Shown here: one piece after another, positions 28,783 through 37,840 of the stretch
Numbering within the stretch: position 1 is the stretch's first letter
How the letters are laid out: each line of letters opens with the position of its first letter
DNA from: a virus
Strand: one strand, 5' to 3'
DNA: 49,949 nucleotides
Virus record (IMG/VR): IMGVR_UViG_3300012923_000004
Span: 1-49,949 of that record
Notes under the pieces: generated by a model
What the model was told of the DNA's origin: nothing
Database searches by the model: none
What the model saw: the letters and a program-made list of their open reading frames with translations, nothing else
Program-made: the position numbers and the translations under genes

Positions 28783-30952
28783 CTGATTGATCCTCTACTG
28801 ATCTTATTCCCGGTTTAATTCTATAAGAACCATTCGGATGTTTAAAAACAGCCCCCGCCGGAATCTTCGCAAAATCGGCTTCTTCCGAGCCCTTTCGAAC
28901 CTCGAATTGATAGGGTCGTTGACGAGTACTAGTAAACGGCACCCAGCCGCCAATCCATCCTGGATCAGTAACTTCTTCTTTTAATAATCCCTGACCGATA
29001 TCCGTCGTCTCCTTCGGAGTTAACTTACGTTTCTTCTCAGCCATCTCTGCGTTGATCGCGGCCTCAAAGGCCCCGCGGAATTGGAGGTAACCATCTCGCC
29101 TACCCTTATCGGTTGCGGAGTCACTAATGCCAGCATCATTAAGAAATGGGTGCATCGACTTCATCGCACCATCAACAGCTATTCCTCGTTTGACGTTCGC
29201 AGCTGTTTGCTGCTGCTGTAAAGTCAGCGTTTGTTTTTGCCCGCGCGTAAGCAACGGCTCATTATCGATGTTCAAATCGGCATAGCCCTCCGGATCATAG
29301 GACGCCATTCCACTAATTTGTAAAAATCGTTTGGCCCCAGCGTTACTAGGCGGCACATCCGCCGACATATTCTTTCTCATTCGAGCATCGAAGATGCCGC
29401 GTAATCCTTGCGGCGCGCTATTATAAGCCGCCTGCGCCGCGTCAGACATTTGATCTACAGTCGTGATATTCTTTTTATCATCGATCAGTTCATTCATAAC
29501 TACATTACGAACCTGATGCTGCGAGTCCCGTGCTGCATTTTGCATTATTCTCGTATCTCCAACAATTCGCTGCTGGAGCGTGTCGAGATACGCGGCTTGG
29601 TTTGCAGGCTCATCTGGAAAGACCTGTATAGATCGCTCCTTCGCTTTATCCAGTGCCTTCGAAGTCAATCCTGCCGTATCAATAGCCGATCCGGTATCGG
29701 TGTTCCACCATCTCAATTCCTCGGCGCGCCGTTCGGTCAGGTTCTGTAACGGGTGTTTTACACCACTTGGTTCCGTCACATTATTATACATAGGCAAAAT
29801 ACTTTTCGCCCGTTCGAGGTCCCCGGCCCTTACGGCCTGGCCGAGCCCTTCTTGCGTCCACTTTTCCCCCGCGTTGAAGGTAAGATCGGCAAGAGCGTCT
29901 CGCGCGCCTTTAGGCAGTCCAGGCGCAAAATTATCAACGATCTGGTACGCTTTACCAAGTTCATTTCGTAATCGTTGAGTGTACACAGCTTTGCGCTGAT
30001 CAGGTGGTATATTCTCATCGCCCGGTTGCGATCTAGTGCCATATCCAGATGACATTTGTTTATAGTCCCAACTCGCTTTTTCAGTGTATCCCTCCAACCG
30101 TTTAACGCGCTCCTCCATAGTACCGATCCCAACATCGTTTATGATTTGATCGGACTGGACTTTGGTATCGCGCCGGATTATTTCCTGGTCAATAATAGGT
30201 TTGATTTTGAGTTCGGTTTCACCACTCAGCGATGCTTTGTTCTTGTTTAACAATTCCCTCGCTCGAAGTGGATTATCCTTTGCCATCGCCTGGAGCCGTG
30301 TGCCCCAGGCGCCGTCCACAATTGCGCGGTCCATCTGGAGTTTAGTTTCATCCGATGCGCCTTGATACTCGGGAAGGTTCCGCTGAGAAGTCAATGCATT
30401 TTGTGTGCTCGCGAGAAACCGCTGGTCATCGTCGGCGTTCTTCGCGATGTTACTCATAGAGTTAGCAACGACGGCGTTGCTCGTCTCTTTTTGATACTGT
30501 CGATTGGCGGTCCCCGCGAGCCGACCGGCATCTTTAATTGAGTATCCAAGTTGTCTCGTAAAAAGCTGATCAAACTTCTTCGCTACATCAGGGTTAGGTG
30601 CCTGAGCTTTAACCTCTTCTCTTATTTTCGCTGCGTCCTCCATAAACTTTGGCAAAGCATTAACGCGAGCGGCTCCCTGCAGGGACGTGTAAGTTTCAGT
30701 GAGGGTCGAAAGCTGTGTATCACCATGGAGGAATAATTCCTCCGCGTGAGAGACATTCACGTCCTCCTGCATTTTCAGGGCGTGCTTCTCAAGCACATTT
30801 CCAAGATTCTCTATACCGGCTCCAAGATGACTTTCAGCTAGGCCAATCCCGGCCCCGAAGGCCTCCGGCGAAGCCCCAGCAGCCGACTGGTAGGGCTGGG
30901 CCTGGCCTGAGGGCGCGACCGAGGGAACGGAGGGAGACGGAACGGCGGGCAC
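28775..30952 (-). CDS. Internal virion protein with GH24-like lysozyme domain, 725 aa
   Basis: The start is GTG 30952, seven bases after GGAG and overlapping the TAG of the previous gene; an upstream ATG at 30985 lacks a site. A Pro-rich N-terminus, long helices, then at about 283-410 a T4-lysozyme-like domain: RLEGYTEKASWDYKQ holds Glu and Asp nine apart, as Glu11/Asp20 in T4, and SSGYGTR replaces TIGYG (Thr to Ser). DALADLTFNAG and ERRAEELRWW fit the rest of GH24. It would open the cell wall during DNA ejection (T7 gp15/gp16 role). Confidence 0.78.
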   Translation of the reverse strand: MPAVPSPSVPSVAPSGQAQPYQSAAGASPEAFGAGIGLAESHLGAGIENLGNVLEKHALKMQEDVNVSHAEELFLHGDTQLSTLTETYTSLQGAARVNALPKFMEDAAKIREEVKAQAPNPDVAKKFDQLFTRQLGYSIKDAGRLAGTANRQYQKETSNAVVANSMSNIAKNADDDQRFLASTQNALTSQRNLPEYQGASDETKLQMDRAIVDGAWGTRLQAMAKDNPLRARELLNKNKASLSGETELKIKPIIDQEIIRRDTKVQSDQIINDVGIGTMEERVKRLEGYTEKASWDYKQMSSGYGTRSQPGDENIPPDQRKAVYTQRLRNELGKAYQIVDNFAPGLPKGARDALADLTFNAGEKWTQEGLGQAVRAGDLERAKSILPMYNNVTEPSGVKHPLQNLTERRAEELRWWNTDTGSAIDTAGLTSKALDKAKERSIQVFPDEPANQAAYLDTLQQRIVGDTRIMQNAARDSQHQVRNVVMNELIDDKKNITTVDQMSDAAQAAYNSAPQGLRGIFDARMRKNMSADVPPSNAGAKRFLQISGMASYDPEGYADLNIDNEPLLTRGQKQTLTLQQQQTAANVKRGIAVDGAMKSMHPFLNDAGISDSATDKGRRDGYLQFRGAFEAAINAEMAEKKRKLTPKETTDIGQGLLKEEVTDPGWIGGWVPFTSTRQRPYQFEVRKGSEEADFAKIPAGAVFKHPNGSYRIKPGIRSVEDQSGG

Positions 30953-31485
30953 TATAAAACTCCTTTTTGCTTGTAACCAACCCACTTATCCGAGAATGAC
31001 CCGGCCGAACCGAGCAGGCTCGTCGCTACATTAATCGTCCCGGCCTTCTCCGCGTTCTCAGCCGCGGCCCTGTTGAGCCCGCTTTCCGCTTCGAAATTCA
31101 TGCCCTGAGCCTTGAACCCGGAAGCGTTCCTCGCGGCATTATTCAGGATCGTGAGTGTGTCAAGGTGACCGAGCGCCTCAGCGCTCTCGCGCACGTTAAC
31201 CGCCGTGCCGGAGCCCACATCAAGTCCGCTCGATGCCTGAGTCGCGAGTTGAGTTGCAACCAGGTTCTTGGTTTTTAGGTCCTGGGTTTGAGCCTGAACA
31301 GCGCCGGTCTGAGTGGCGTAGTCCGCGTTCCGCTTCGCGATAATAGCATTGTTGTTCGCGACGGCGGCCTTGTAGTTATAGGCCGCCGCATTCGCGTCAG
31401 CGGTCTGCTTCGCGCCAAAGGCCCCCACCGCTCCGCTCGCGGCTGAGGCCACCAGTGATCCAATCGCAAGTGTTTCAATGCCCAC
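30952..31485 (-). CDS. Internal virion protein, T7 gp14-like, 177 aa
   Basis: GTG start (31485) with GAGGT upstream. The N-terminus has a small-residue hydrophobic helix (LAIGSLVASAASGAVGAFGA) and then Ala/Asn/Gln-rich helices (KQTADANAAAYNYKAAVANN). This is the hallmark of gp14-type ejection proteins that enter the outer membrane. The order gp13-like, gp14-like, lysozyme protein, giant protein matches T7. Confidence 0.75.
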   Translation of the reverse strand: MGIETLAIGSLVASAASGAVGAFGAKQTADANAAAYNYKAAVANNNAIIAKRNADYATQTGAVQAQTQDLKTKNLVATQLATQASSGLDVGSGTAVNVRESAEALGHLDTLTILNNAARNASGFKAQGMNFEAESGLNRAAAENAEKAGTINVATSLLGSAGSFSDKWVGYKQKGVL

Positions 31486-31909
31486 TTGAGTACCTCATTA
31501 CTATATACTCGCCGTCACGGACCTCTTTGAAGCCGATCCAGCGGAGCCAGTCACGCGATTTTTCAAATTCGCTATCGACCATTCCCACTACCGGGCCATA
31601 GGCCCGCGCCATCCATTTCACAAACCGCTTCGAGGCCCGCAGGAGTGGAACCTGATGGGCCTCGATCAAGGGGGTGGTGAGCATCCATAATCGGCACTCG
31701 CCAAGAAGGGTCTCACTGTGGCCACCGAAGATTGCGGCTGGTTCGCCGTCTACCATACAAACGAAGGAAAGAAACTCATTGCGTAAAGCGCGTTCCAGTA
31801 ATTCGGGCGCGTTAATTTGCAATTTATCGAGCGTTCGCTGCTCATGGAACCGAAGGTTCGACAGGATTTGAATGCCGTCACCAAAAGTTGCTCTGCGAAA
31901 TTCAATCAT
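31475..31909 (-). CDS. GNAT-like protein, T7 gp13-like, 144 aa
   Basis: The ATG at 31909 overlaps the upstream stop (ATGA). IEFRRATFGDGIQILSNLR, SFVCMVDGEPAAIFGG, CRLWMLTTPLIEAHQVPLLR and WLRWIGFKEVRDGEYIVMRY follow the GNAT fold, including the terminal strand, but the acetyl-CoA loop is weak. T7 gp13, an internal-virion or assembly protein, belongs to this fold. Probably helps assembly of ejection proteins rather than working as an acetyltransferase. Confidence 0.7.
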   Translation of the reverse strand: MIEFRRATFGDGIQILSNLRFHEQRTLDKLQINAPELLERALRNEFLSFVCMVDGEPAAIFGGHSETLLGECRLWMLTTPLIEAHQVPLLRASKRFVKWMARAYGPVVGMVDSEFEKSRDWLRWIGFKEVRDGEYIVMRYSSGH

Positions 31910-34482
31910 TTGCCGGTGTCTCCGACTTGAATTTCTGGGATCACGCCGAGAATCGTGGCCGGGAGCGGATTTGATTGCTGAATACAAAGCTGACCTTCGG
32001 TCTGCCAGCCCCCACCAATCACCATGCGCTGATCACCTGTGAACAGGTCTATTGGCTGACCAATAGTATTCAGGTCGCGGTCCTTGTATGAAGTGAGATC
32101 ATCAAAGGTCGGTCCCATTTCCAATCCGCGAGTCTGATCAACCCGCGCAGTCAGGGCGATAAGATTCTTTCGTTTGCCCTGGATCGTTGGATCGCCAGTG
32201 TCAAGATAGAGGGTTTGAAGCTGCGCGGTGTAAGCAAGGCCTACGGTAACTTTGGAACAGGGCTGGGATAGCATCACCGAGCCATTCAAAACAGTTTGCA
32301 TAGGAAATACATTCCCGTCTCCAAGAATTGAAACTGTTTCGCCCTCAAGATGATCGAGGCCGGAGAAAACCGTACTCGGCTTAGTCAAAGACCAAGTTAC
32401 TTGAGGCCACATAAGTGCCGGATTTCGAAACGAGTCTATATCGGTTATAGGCTTTGTTATCGTCGCGGTTACGAGTTGAGAATTTGTGTAGGCAGTTATT
32501 GTGGCAATACCACCACCGGCGCGAATTATTGAGCCCACATCGCCAGCACTAAAGGCTGCTACATTAGTGGAGAACTGGACCCCAACTCCACTAACGGCGC
32601 TGGAACTCAAGGTAGCAGTTGGAAACACAAGGTCGTTCTGCAAAGCGCAGTCTACAAAGAATGCATCCTCAACTCCATAAGGCATAAGCCTCGTATGCAT
32701 TCGCTCGATGAAAGAGACCTGACGTCCCTGCAAGTATCTTTGTACTATCATATAGACCGCATTCTCTTGGCCTTCCTGAATCGAAGTGATTGACTGGAAT
32801 CGACCCTGCGTCGCGTGTTGAGCCCAACCAAAGACTTCCTGTTCCTTCAAGTAGGTCAGCGAGAGCAACGCTCCATCCGAGCGGACCGCCCAAATGATCT
32901 TGAAAGGTTCTTCGGCGTAGGTCCACTCCTTGATCGAATACCCAGTAAACAGATGGTTTGACAGCACCGACAGGTCGGCGCCCGTGTAGATATTGGTGTA
33001 GAAGCTGTACGAGAGGTCCCGGACCACAGTGCCTTTCTGTTGGACATACAGAATATCATAGTTGATAGTAAGCGGTTCGACATCGGCGCACCCGTTGTAA
33101 GCTTGAGGGGTTGCGTTAATTGTGGTGGGAGATAAGATGGCACCGGCGCTGCCGCCAGAGACCTGCCATGCGCCTCCTCCAGTCAGCATGATAAGACCGC
33201 CCGGCATCGCGACCATATACTTAATGTTGTTAACTTGACGCGAGACCAAGGTCCCAGTTATTGCGTCGCTTGGCTGAACCGGATCGGATACGTCGAAGTT
33301 CTTGAATTGACCGGGCTTGGACATCCAGAAGGTTGCCGGGAAAGAATTTGATCCGGCGTAGACCTTGCGCTGCTGGTCATAGGTGACCGCGATCGGGTTA
33401 TTACTGGTAAATGGATTTTGGTGAGTTGGGGGTGCGAATGTAAAATCTGGAACGATGTTCGTATCGACAGCCTGGACGTTCGCGTTACCAGTAATGGTCG
33501 TCATAAAACCGTAAAGCGCCCCGGCGGGAATGGCTAATCCAACGCTCGGAAGCGCCTTATACACGTTATACGAAACAGCCCCGGCGACCACCGTCCACTG
33601 AATAAGAACGGAACCAGCGACGGCGGCGATATTAACCTGAGCTCCTTGACCACCAACTGCTGAGGCCACTGATTCCTCACCGGCCGCGTTCACAGCCGTA
33701 ATTACATAAGAATACTGTGTAGTGCCACCAGTGTTTGGATTAACCGTGACTACCGGGGCCATTGGCGCGGCTATCGCGGACCCAATTGAGACCGCAGTAA
33801 AGGCCCAGGCCGTATCACCAGTCCGCGTTAAATCATAGGGTGGATAGCTTGGATGTGTAAGCGTCATAGTATCGGCGGACTGCGTAAACTTGAGTAGCGC
33901 CAGGTCCGCGGCGGCATAAGGTGAAACGATCTCATAGAGAGAAGCGACGGTGCCGGAGGTGAATACACCGAATCCAGCAGTGTTTAGTGTGTTGCCATTT
34001 AGGTCTTGTAGACTGAAATGGTTCGCGTCCACCACCACTACAAGGTATTGCTTGTTATTAGCTTGTGTCATCCCGGCAGCGAGGATCAAAACTTGAGTCC
34101 CGGCTGTATATCCATGAGCGGTCACATTGAATACGCCAGGATTCGCGTTCGTAGCCCCAGTAATAGTTTTCGCGGCGTTAAATACCTGCGCGCCGCTTTT
34201 AATAACCCGTATCGCGAGGTTACTAAATTCGAGGATATAATTTTGGACGGTGCTGAACTGAAATGGAATGAGCCGCTCGGGATTTACTGAATCTTTGACT
34301 TGGTATACCAACTCAAAGCCCGGCCGATTGCTCGCGCCGCCACGGTAGTCTACAAAGAAATTTCGAAGCCGCGCCGCGCCAATATGGTACTTCGCAAGAT
34401 CAACTCGCGCGTATAGTGTCGGGGAAAGTTCCCCACCCGCGAAGGAGGTCTGAATTATATTAGTGCTCAAATTGTATCCCAT
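31906..34482 (-). CDS. Tail tubular protein B-like (tail nozzle), 858 aa
   Basis: The N-terminus NIIQTSFAGGELSPTLYARV and KYHIGAARLRNFFVDYRGGA is characteristic of podoviral tail-nozzle proteins (T7 gp12-like group). The remainder is beta-rich with an internal fibronectin-like region at about 240-345 (PMAPVVTVNPNTGGTTQYSY). It forms the end of the short tail below the adaptor ring. No signal peptide. Confidence 0.82.
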   Translation of the reverse strand: MGYNLSTNIIQTSFAGGELSPTLYARVDLAKYHIGAARLRNFFVDYRGGASNRPGFELVYQVKDSVNPERLIPFQFSTVQNYILEFSNLAIRVIKSGAQVFNAAKTITGATNANPGVFNVTAHGYTAGTQVLILAAGMTQANNKQYLVVVVDANHFSLQDLNGNTLNTAGFGVFTSGTVASLYEIVSPYAAADLALLKFTQSADTMTLTHPSYPPYDLTRTGDTAWAFTAVSIGSAIAAPMAPVVTVNPNTGGTTQYSYVITAVNAAGEESVASAVGGQGAQVNIAAVAGSVLIQWTVVAGAVSYNVYKALPSVGLAIPAGALYGFMTTITGNANVQAVDTNIVPDFTFAPPTHQNPFTSNNPIAVTYDQQRKVYAGSNSFPATFWMSKPGQFKNFDVSDPVQPSDAITGTLVSRQVNNIKYMVAMPGGLIMLTGGGAWQVSGGSAGAILSPTTINATPQAYNGCADVEPLTINYDILYVQQKGTVVRDLSYSFYTNIYTGADLSVLSNHLFTGYSIKEWTYAEEPFKIIWAVRSDGALLSLTYLKEQEVFGWAQHATQGRFQSITSIQEGQENAVYMIVQRYLQGRQVSFIERMHTRLMPYGVEDAFFVDCALQNDLVFPTATLSSSAVSGVGVQFSTNVAAFSAGDVGSIIRAGGGIATITAYTNSQLVTATITKPITDIDSFRNPALMWPQVTWSLTKPSTVFSGLDHLEGETVSILGDGNVFPMQTVLNGSVMLSQPCSKVTVGLAYTAQLQTLYLDTGDPTIQGKRKNLIALTARVDQTRGLEMGPTFDDLTSYKDRDLNTIGQPIDLFTGDQRMVIGGGWQTEGQLCIQQSNPLPATILGVIPEIQVGDTGK

Positions 34483-34871
34483 TCAGACATATTATTAAGG
34501 GGAGTCAAGATGACCGCGCCCTCGCCCTGCGCTCCGGCGACCACGAGGGTCGATAGACCATCGACTTTCTGAGTGCCGAACGGCGTCACTGTCATATCGA
34601 AACCGAAGTTTCTATTCTTAAGAATAAGGTCGAAGCCGCCGTAAGGAAGGGTCATCCATAGGCGAAGGTCTGGAAGAAGCAGGGCGAACGCGGCGGCGAC
34701 GGTCTGCTGAATTATTACGATTTGATCGAAAGGGAGAATGGTGACAGAGCCCGCGGTGGACACGATCCGCTTGTTATTGAGCGGACGAATAACTTGACCG
34801 AAGGTCGGGCCATAATCAACCTTGCCATAAATAGTTGGAGTTGAAATTATACCAGAAGGGGGACTGCTCAT
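34467..34871 (-). CDS. Small beta-rich tail protein, 134 aa
   Basis: ATG 34871 has AGGGA eight bases upstream and is preferred to 34925, which lies inside the preceding gene. The middle holds TAGSVTILPFDQIVIIQQTV and FALLLPDL, a pattern common in small phage adaptor or fibre-associated proteins. The precise role is unknown. It overlaps the nozzle gene start by 16 bases. Confidence 0.6.
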   Translation of the reverse strand: MSSPPSGIISTPTIYGKVDYGPTFGQVIRPLNNKRIVSTAGSVTILPFDQIVIIQQTVAAAFALLLPDLRLWMTLPYGGFDLILKNRNFGFDMTVTPFGTQKVDGLSTLVVAGAQGEGAVILTPLNNMSEWDTI

Positions 34872-34891
34872 TTTGTAATTCCCTGTTCGTG

Positions 34892-37045
34892 CTAACGTGG
34901 CCGCCTTGCATACAGCCCACCCCACGCGCCTAACGTACTGACAGTAAACGTACTTTGCACAACACAGAATACCGTTGTCGTCGAGTTAAGACTGATGCGG
35001 TTTCTTGGGAATGGCGCGCTGATATTAGCGACTCCGGGTACATTAGCGGCGCCAGTCCAATAGCCGATATTGAACGGCGTCTGATTAAGCGTAGCTGAAG
35101 TGGTTGAGATCGACGTGATAAGGCTGGTAATCGATGTAGATGCCGCTGTCGTAAAATTAGCCTCGCACGTCACGTCCCAGTCGCCGGCGGTCAATGATTG
35201 ACTAGTGAGGTTTGCGGGAGTTGCCGTGGTCAACGCTACCGGAGACCCAGATGCGACCGATGGACCAAAGGACTCGCCAACGTCACCAGCAGCTGCATTG
35301 TCGTTAGTAGTAGTACCTTTGACTTTATTGACGGTAGAGGCGCTGTTGTTAGAGCCGTCAGGCGTTCCAAATGTCATATAACCGCCCGTGACGCTCGCCA
35401 TCACAGGTGAAAGACCCGTCCTACCAATGAACACTTGACCATCTGTACCGATGTTGGTTGTGAACGGTGCCGCGCCCACACCACCGCCGAGCATAACGCC
35501 ATTAGCATTGAGCAGCGTAGAAGTCGCCTGTTTCCCGCTTGAATTAAAGAACGGAACGCCGCCAGAGGTCCCGAGCGGCAGCGTTGAGGGAACGCTGTAT
35601 TCAGTTGCAGTTCCACTATCGCTTACCGTTGAAGAATTGGTAGGAACCGTCACGCCATTCTGAATGAAGATGTTGTTAGCGCCAACCTTTGTATTAGTAG
35701 AAGATGCTCCAATAGTTAGAGCCGCATAGGTTGATGGTGTTACCAAAGTATTATTGTTAATTTGCGCCCCGTTGGCGTTTGTGATACATAGCGGTTTTGG
35801 ATTGCCGGTACTAGCGAGCGTCGTAATGCGGTTGCCAAGAATAGTAGCAGTATCGACTTGACGTGTTGACCCGCGAAAATCAACCAAGCAATTATTGCTC
35901 TCTGTATTGGTACCATGTTGTTCCATAACGTTGCCGACGATGAATGGCGAGGCTCCACCATCCCACACCACCATCCCACCTGCACAGGACAAGTTATTAG
36001 CATCATCAATAATTACACCGCTGGCACCAATAACAAGTTGGCCTTCAATGCAAGGACCGGGGCCAGCAACCGTGTTTTTGGCGATGCGCATACTATCACC
36101 ACCAAAGTTAAAAGTGATTGGATTTAGAAATGAATTAAGCGGGCCAATCATACCGTTAGTAGTGCCACCAGTAACGTTCGCAGCAATGACAGTACCGCCA
36201 GATGTATAAGCATTAGCGAACGTTGGGGTCAAATCAATATGTGTACCATCAACTACGGTGATCGACCATGAGCCGTTGGCTTCCGTGGTGCCGCCAACAT
36301 TTGCCACTGTCGCGATCATGCCATTGATCATGCCGGTCGTGGAAGTGACAGTAAGACGAACAAGTCCAGAACCGTTATTGGCGGCGCCACTGACATTGAC
36401 CGGCGCTAACGCGTTGTTAAACCGAACTGCTTTGCCATTCAACGCAAGAACAGTGTTATGATCCACCTGTGAAAACACAATGATACCAGTATTTGTGCCA
36501 CTGGTATCGAAGTTGATAAAATCGCGCGCGTGCGTGCCACTGGCTGAGAACACCTTGAAACCTGAAATGCGCCAGCCATAGGGATTGCTGACGGCGTTCG
36601 GTGTGAAACGAAATATGTCGGTCGAGTTACCGACGCCATCGACGATCAGCGCGACACAATTCTCGGCGGCGTGCAGATAGATCGGCTTTTGCCTCAAAAA
36701 TACTTCGGTACCCGAACCGGAGATGGCATAATTGCCACAAGGGAAATAGAGTTCGCCACCCTCGGCTATTGACGCTATAGCCGTTTGAAGAACGGCTGTT
36801 TGATCGGTTCCATCCCCTTTCGCTCCAAAATCAGCGACAGATGGAATTGCTGCACCACAAACTCCAAAAGATGGAGGAACTGTATCAAAAAGGCACTTCG
36901 CGCCGGTTGTACTCGCAACAGTAGAATTAAATCCGATAACTCCTGGACCGCGACCGATAGGGACAGTTCCATTTGGCACCTGCCACTGGGCCAAGGCCAC
37001 CGACGAGGTTAAAGCAAGAAGAAACCCAATGATAAATCGTTTCAT
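34892..37045 (-). CDS. Secreted tailspike-like protein: Sec signal peptide plus pectate-lyase-type beta-helix, 717 aa
   Basis: Residues 1-19 form a typical Sec signal peptide (MKRFIIGFLLALTSSVALA, cut before QW). Then VADFGAKGDGTDQTAVLQTA, the usual entry of a right-handed beta-helix of the pectate-lyase/tailspike type, many Asn/Gly-rich coils to about residue 480, and a C-terminal domain (LTAGDWDVTCEANF...GGLYARRPR) often found at the ends of phage fibres. Such proteins bind or cut polysaccharide. A signal peptide is unusual, since virion tailspikes must stay in the cytoplasm for assembly. Confidence 0.78.
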   Translation of the reverse strand: MKRFIIGFLLALTSSVALAQWQVPNGTVPIGRGPGVIGFNSTVASTTGAKCLFDTVPPSFGVCGAAIPSVADFGAKGDGTDQTAVLQTAIASIAEGGELYFPCGNYAISGSGTEVFLRQKPIYLHAAENCVALIVDGVGNSTDIFRFTPNAVSNPYGWRISGFKVFSASGTHARDFINFDTSGTNTGIIVFSQVDHNTVLALNGKAVRFNNALAPVNVSGAANNGSGLVRLTVTSTTGMINGMIATVANVGGTTEANGSWSITVVDGTHIDLTPTFANAYTSGGTVIAANVTGGTTNGMIGPLNSFLNPITFNFGGDSMRIAKNTVAGPGPCIEGQLVIGASGVIIDDANNLSCAGGMVVWDGGASPFIVGNVMEQHGTNTESNNCLVDFRGSTRQVDTATILGNRITTLASTGNPKPLCITNANGAQINNNTLVTPSTYAALTIGASSTNTKVGANNIFIQNGVTVPTNSSTVSDSGTATEYSVPSTLPLGTSGGVPFFNSSGKQATSTLLNANGVMLGGGVGAAPFTTNIGTDGQVFIGRTGLSPVMASVTGGYMTFGTPDGSNNSASTVNKVKGTTTNDNAAAGDVGESFGPSVASGSPVALTTATPANLTSQSLTAGDWDVTCEANFTTAASTSITSLITSISTTSATLNQTPFNIGYWTGAANVPGVANISAPFPRNRISLNSTTTVFCVVQSTFTVSTLGAWGGLYARRPR

Positions 37046-37047
37046 GC

Positions 37048-37827
37048 TTATATAGTCCCATAAAGTGGCCCGAGCGGGGCTGTGTAACCAATAGTGGTCT
37101 GGCCAAAGTCGTAGTCATCGCGGATAGTAAGCCAATCTGGCATGTTATCAATCACCATCAAACCTTCGTTACCGTCAGTAGCCCGCGCTGCCACGATTAC
37201 GGCATTCGCCTGAGCAAACTTCGTATTCGCCAAGGCGACTTGACCAGATAGCGCAAGAACCAGCTTCGCGGCTAATGCTTGAACAAGCGCCTCGACAAAA
37301 TCGGCCCCGAAAAGGGCAGGATTCGTGATGCGCATTATATATCGGCCAATAGCTTGGTACTGGTTTGTAAGAACTACATTCTGCTGATTACCACTAGCAT
37401 CGGTGTCGGTTGTAACTTCGAAAGGAGCACCAGGGCCAATCACATAAGGATATGTATTACTGCCAGCGGTTGTGAAAGGGGTTCCGACGTAATAACTTTG
37501 AAGTTGCTGGATAACCCGGCCCATCTTGATGCAGTCATCGGGGTACGCGTACTCATAGAGCCAAGGCGGTGCTGGGAAGGCCGAGGACCACTGACTCGCG
37601 GTGGAAGCGGAATTGGTCGGGGTTCCGGGGGCGGACTTTAGCAGGGCTAAATAAGCCGTCTTAGACGCGAAGTTCCAATAGGCCATACCAAGAACCTCGT
37701 CCCGTGTATCGGCATAGATAAGATTACAGTTGCGCGCCTCGACCGAAGCCTCGGTGAGCGAGGCTATAGAAGTCCGAGTGCCAATGGCCTGGAGCGCGCG
37801 GTTGCAAATACTAACTTCTGACGGCAT
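37048..37827 (-). CDS. Tail tubular protein A-like head-tail adaptor, 259 aa
   Basis: The start SICNRALQAIGTRTSIASL, then EARNCNLIYADTRDEVLGMA and YWNFASK, matches the adaptor (tail tubular protein A / head-completion) family of podoviruses. The C-terminal part (DWLTIRDDYDFGQTTIGY) is also typical. It connects the portal ring to the tail nozzle. No signal peptide. Confidence 0.75.
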   Translation of the reverse strand: MPSEVSICNRALQAIGTRTSIASLTEASVEARNCNLIYADTRDEVLGMAYWNFASKTAYLALLKSAPGTPTNSASTASQWSSAFPAPPWLYEYAYPDDCIKMGRVIQQLQSYYVGTPFTTAGSNTYPYVIGPGAPFEVTTDTDASGNQQNVVLTNQYQAIGRYIMRITNPALFGADFVEALVQALAAKLVLALSGQVALANTKFAQANAVIVAARATDGNEGLMVIDNMPDWLTIRDDYDFGQTTIGYTAPLGPLYGTI

Positions 37828-37840
37828 TAGATCGCGTCCT

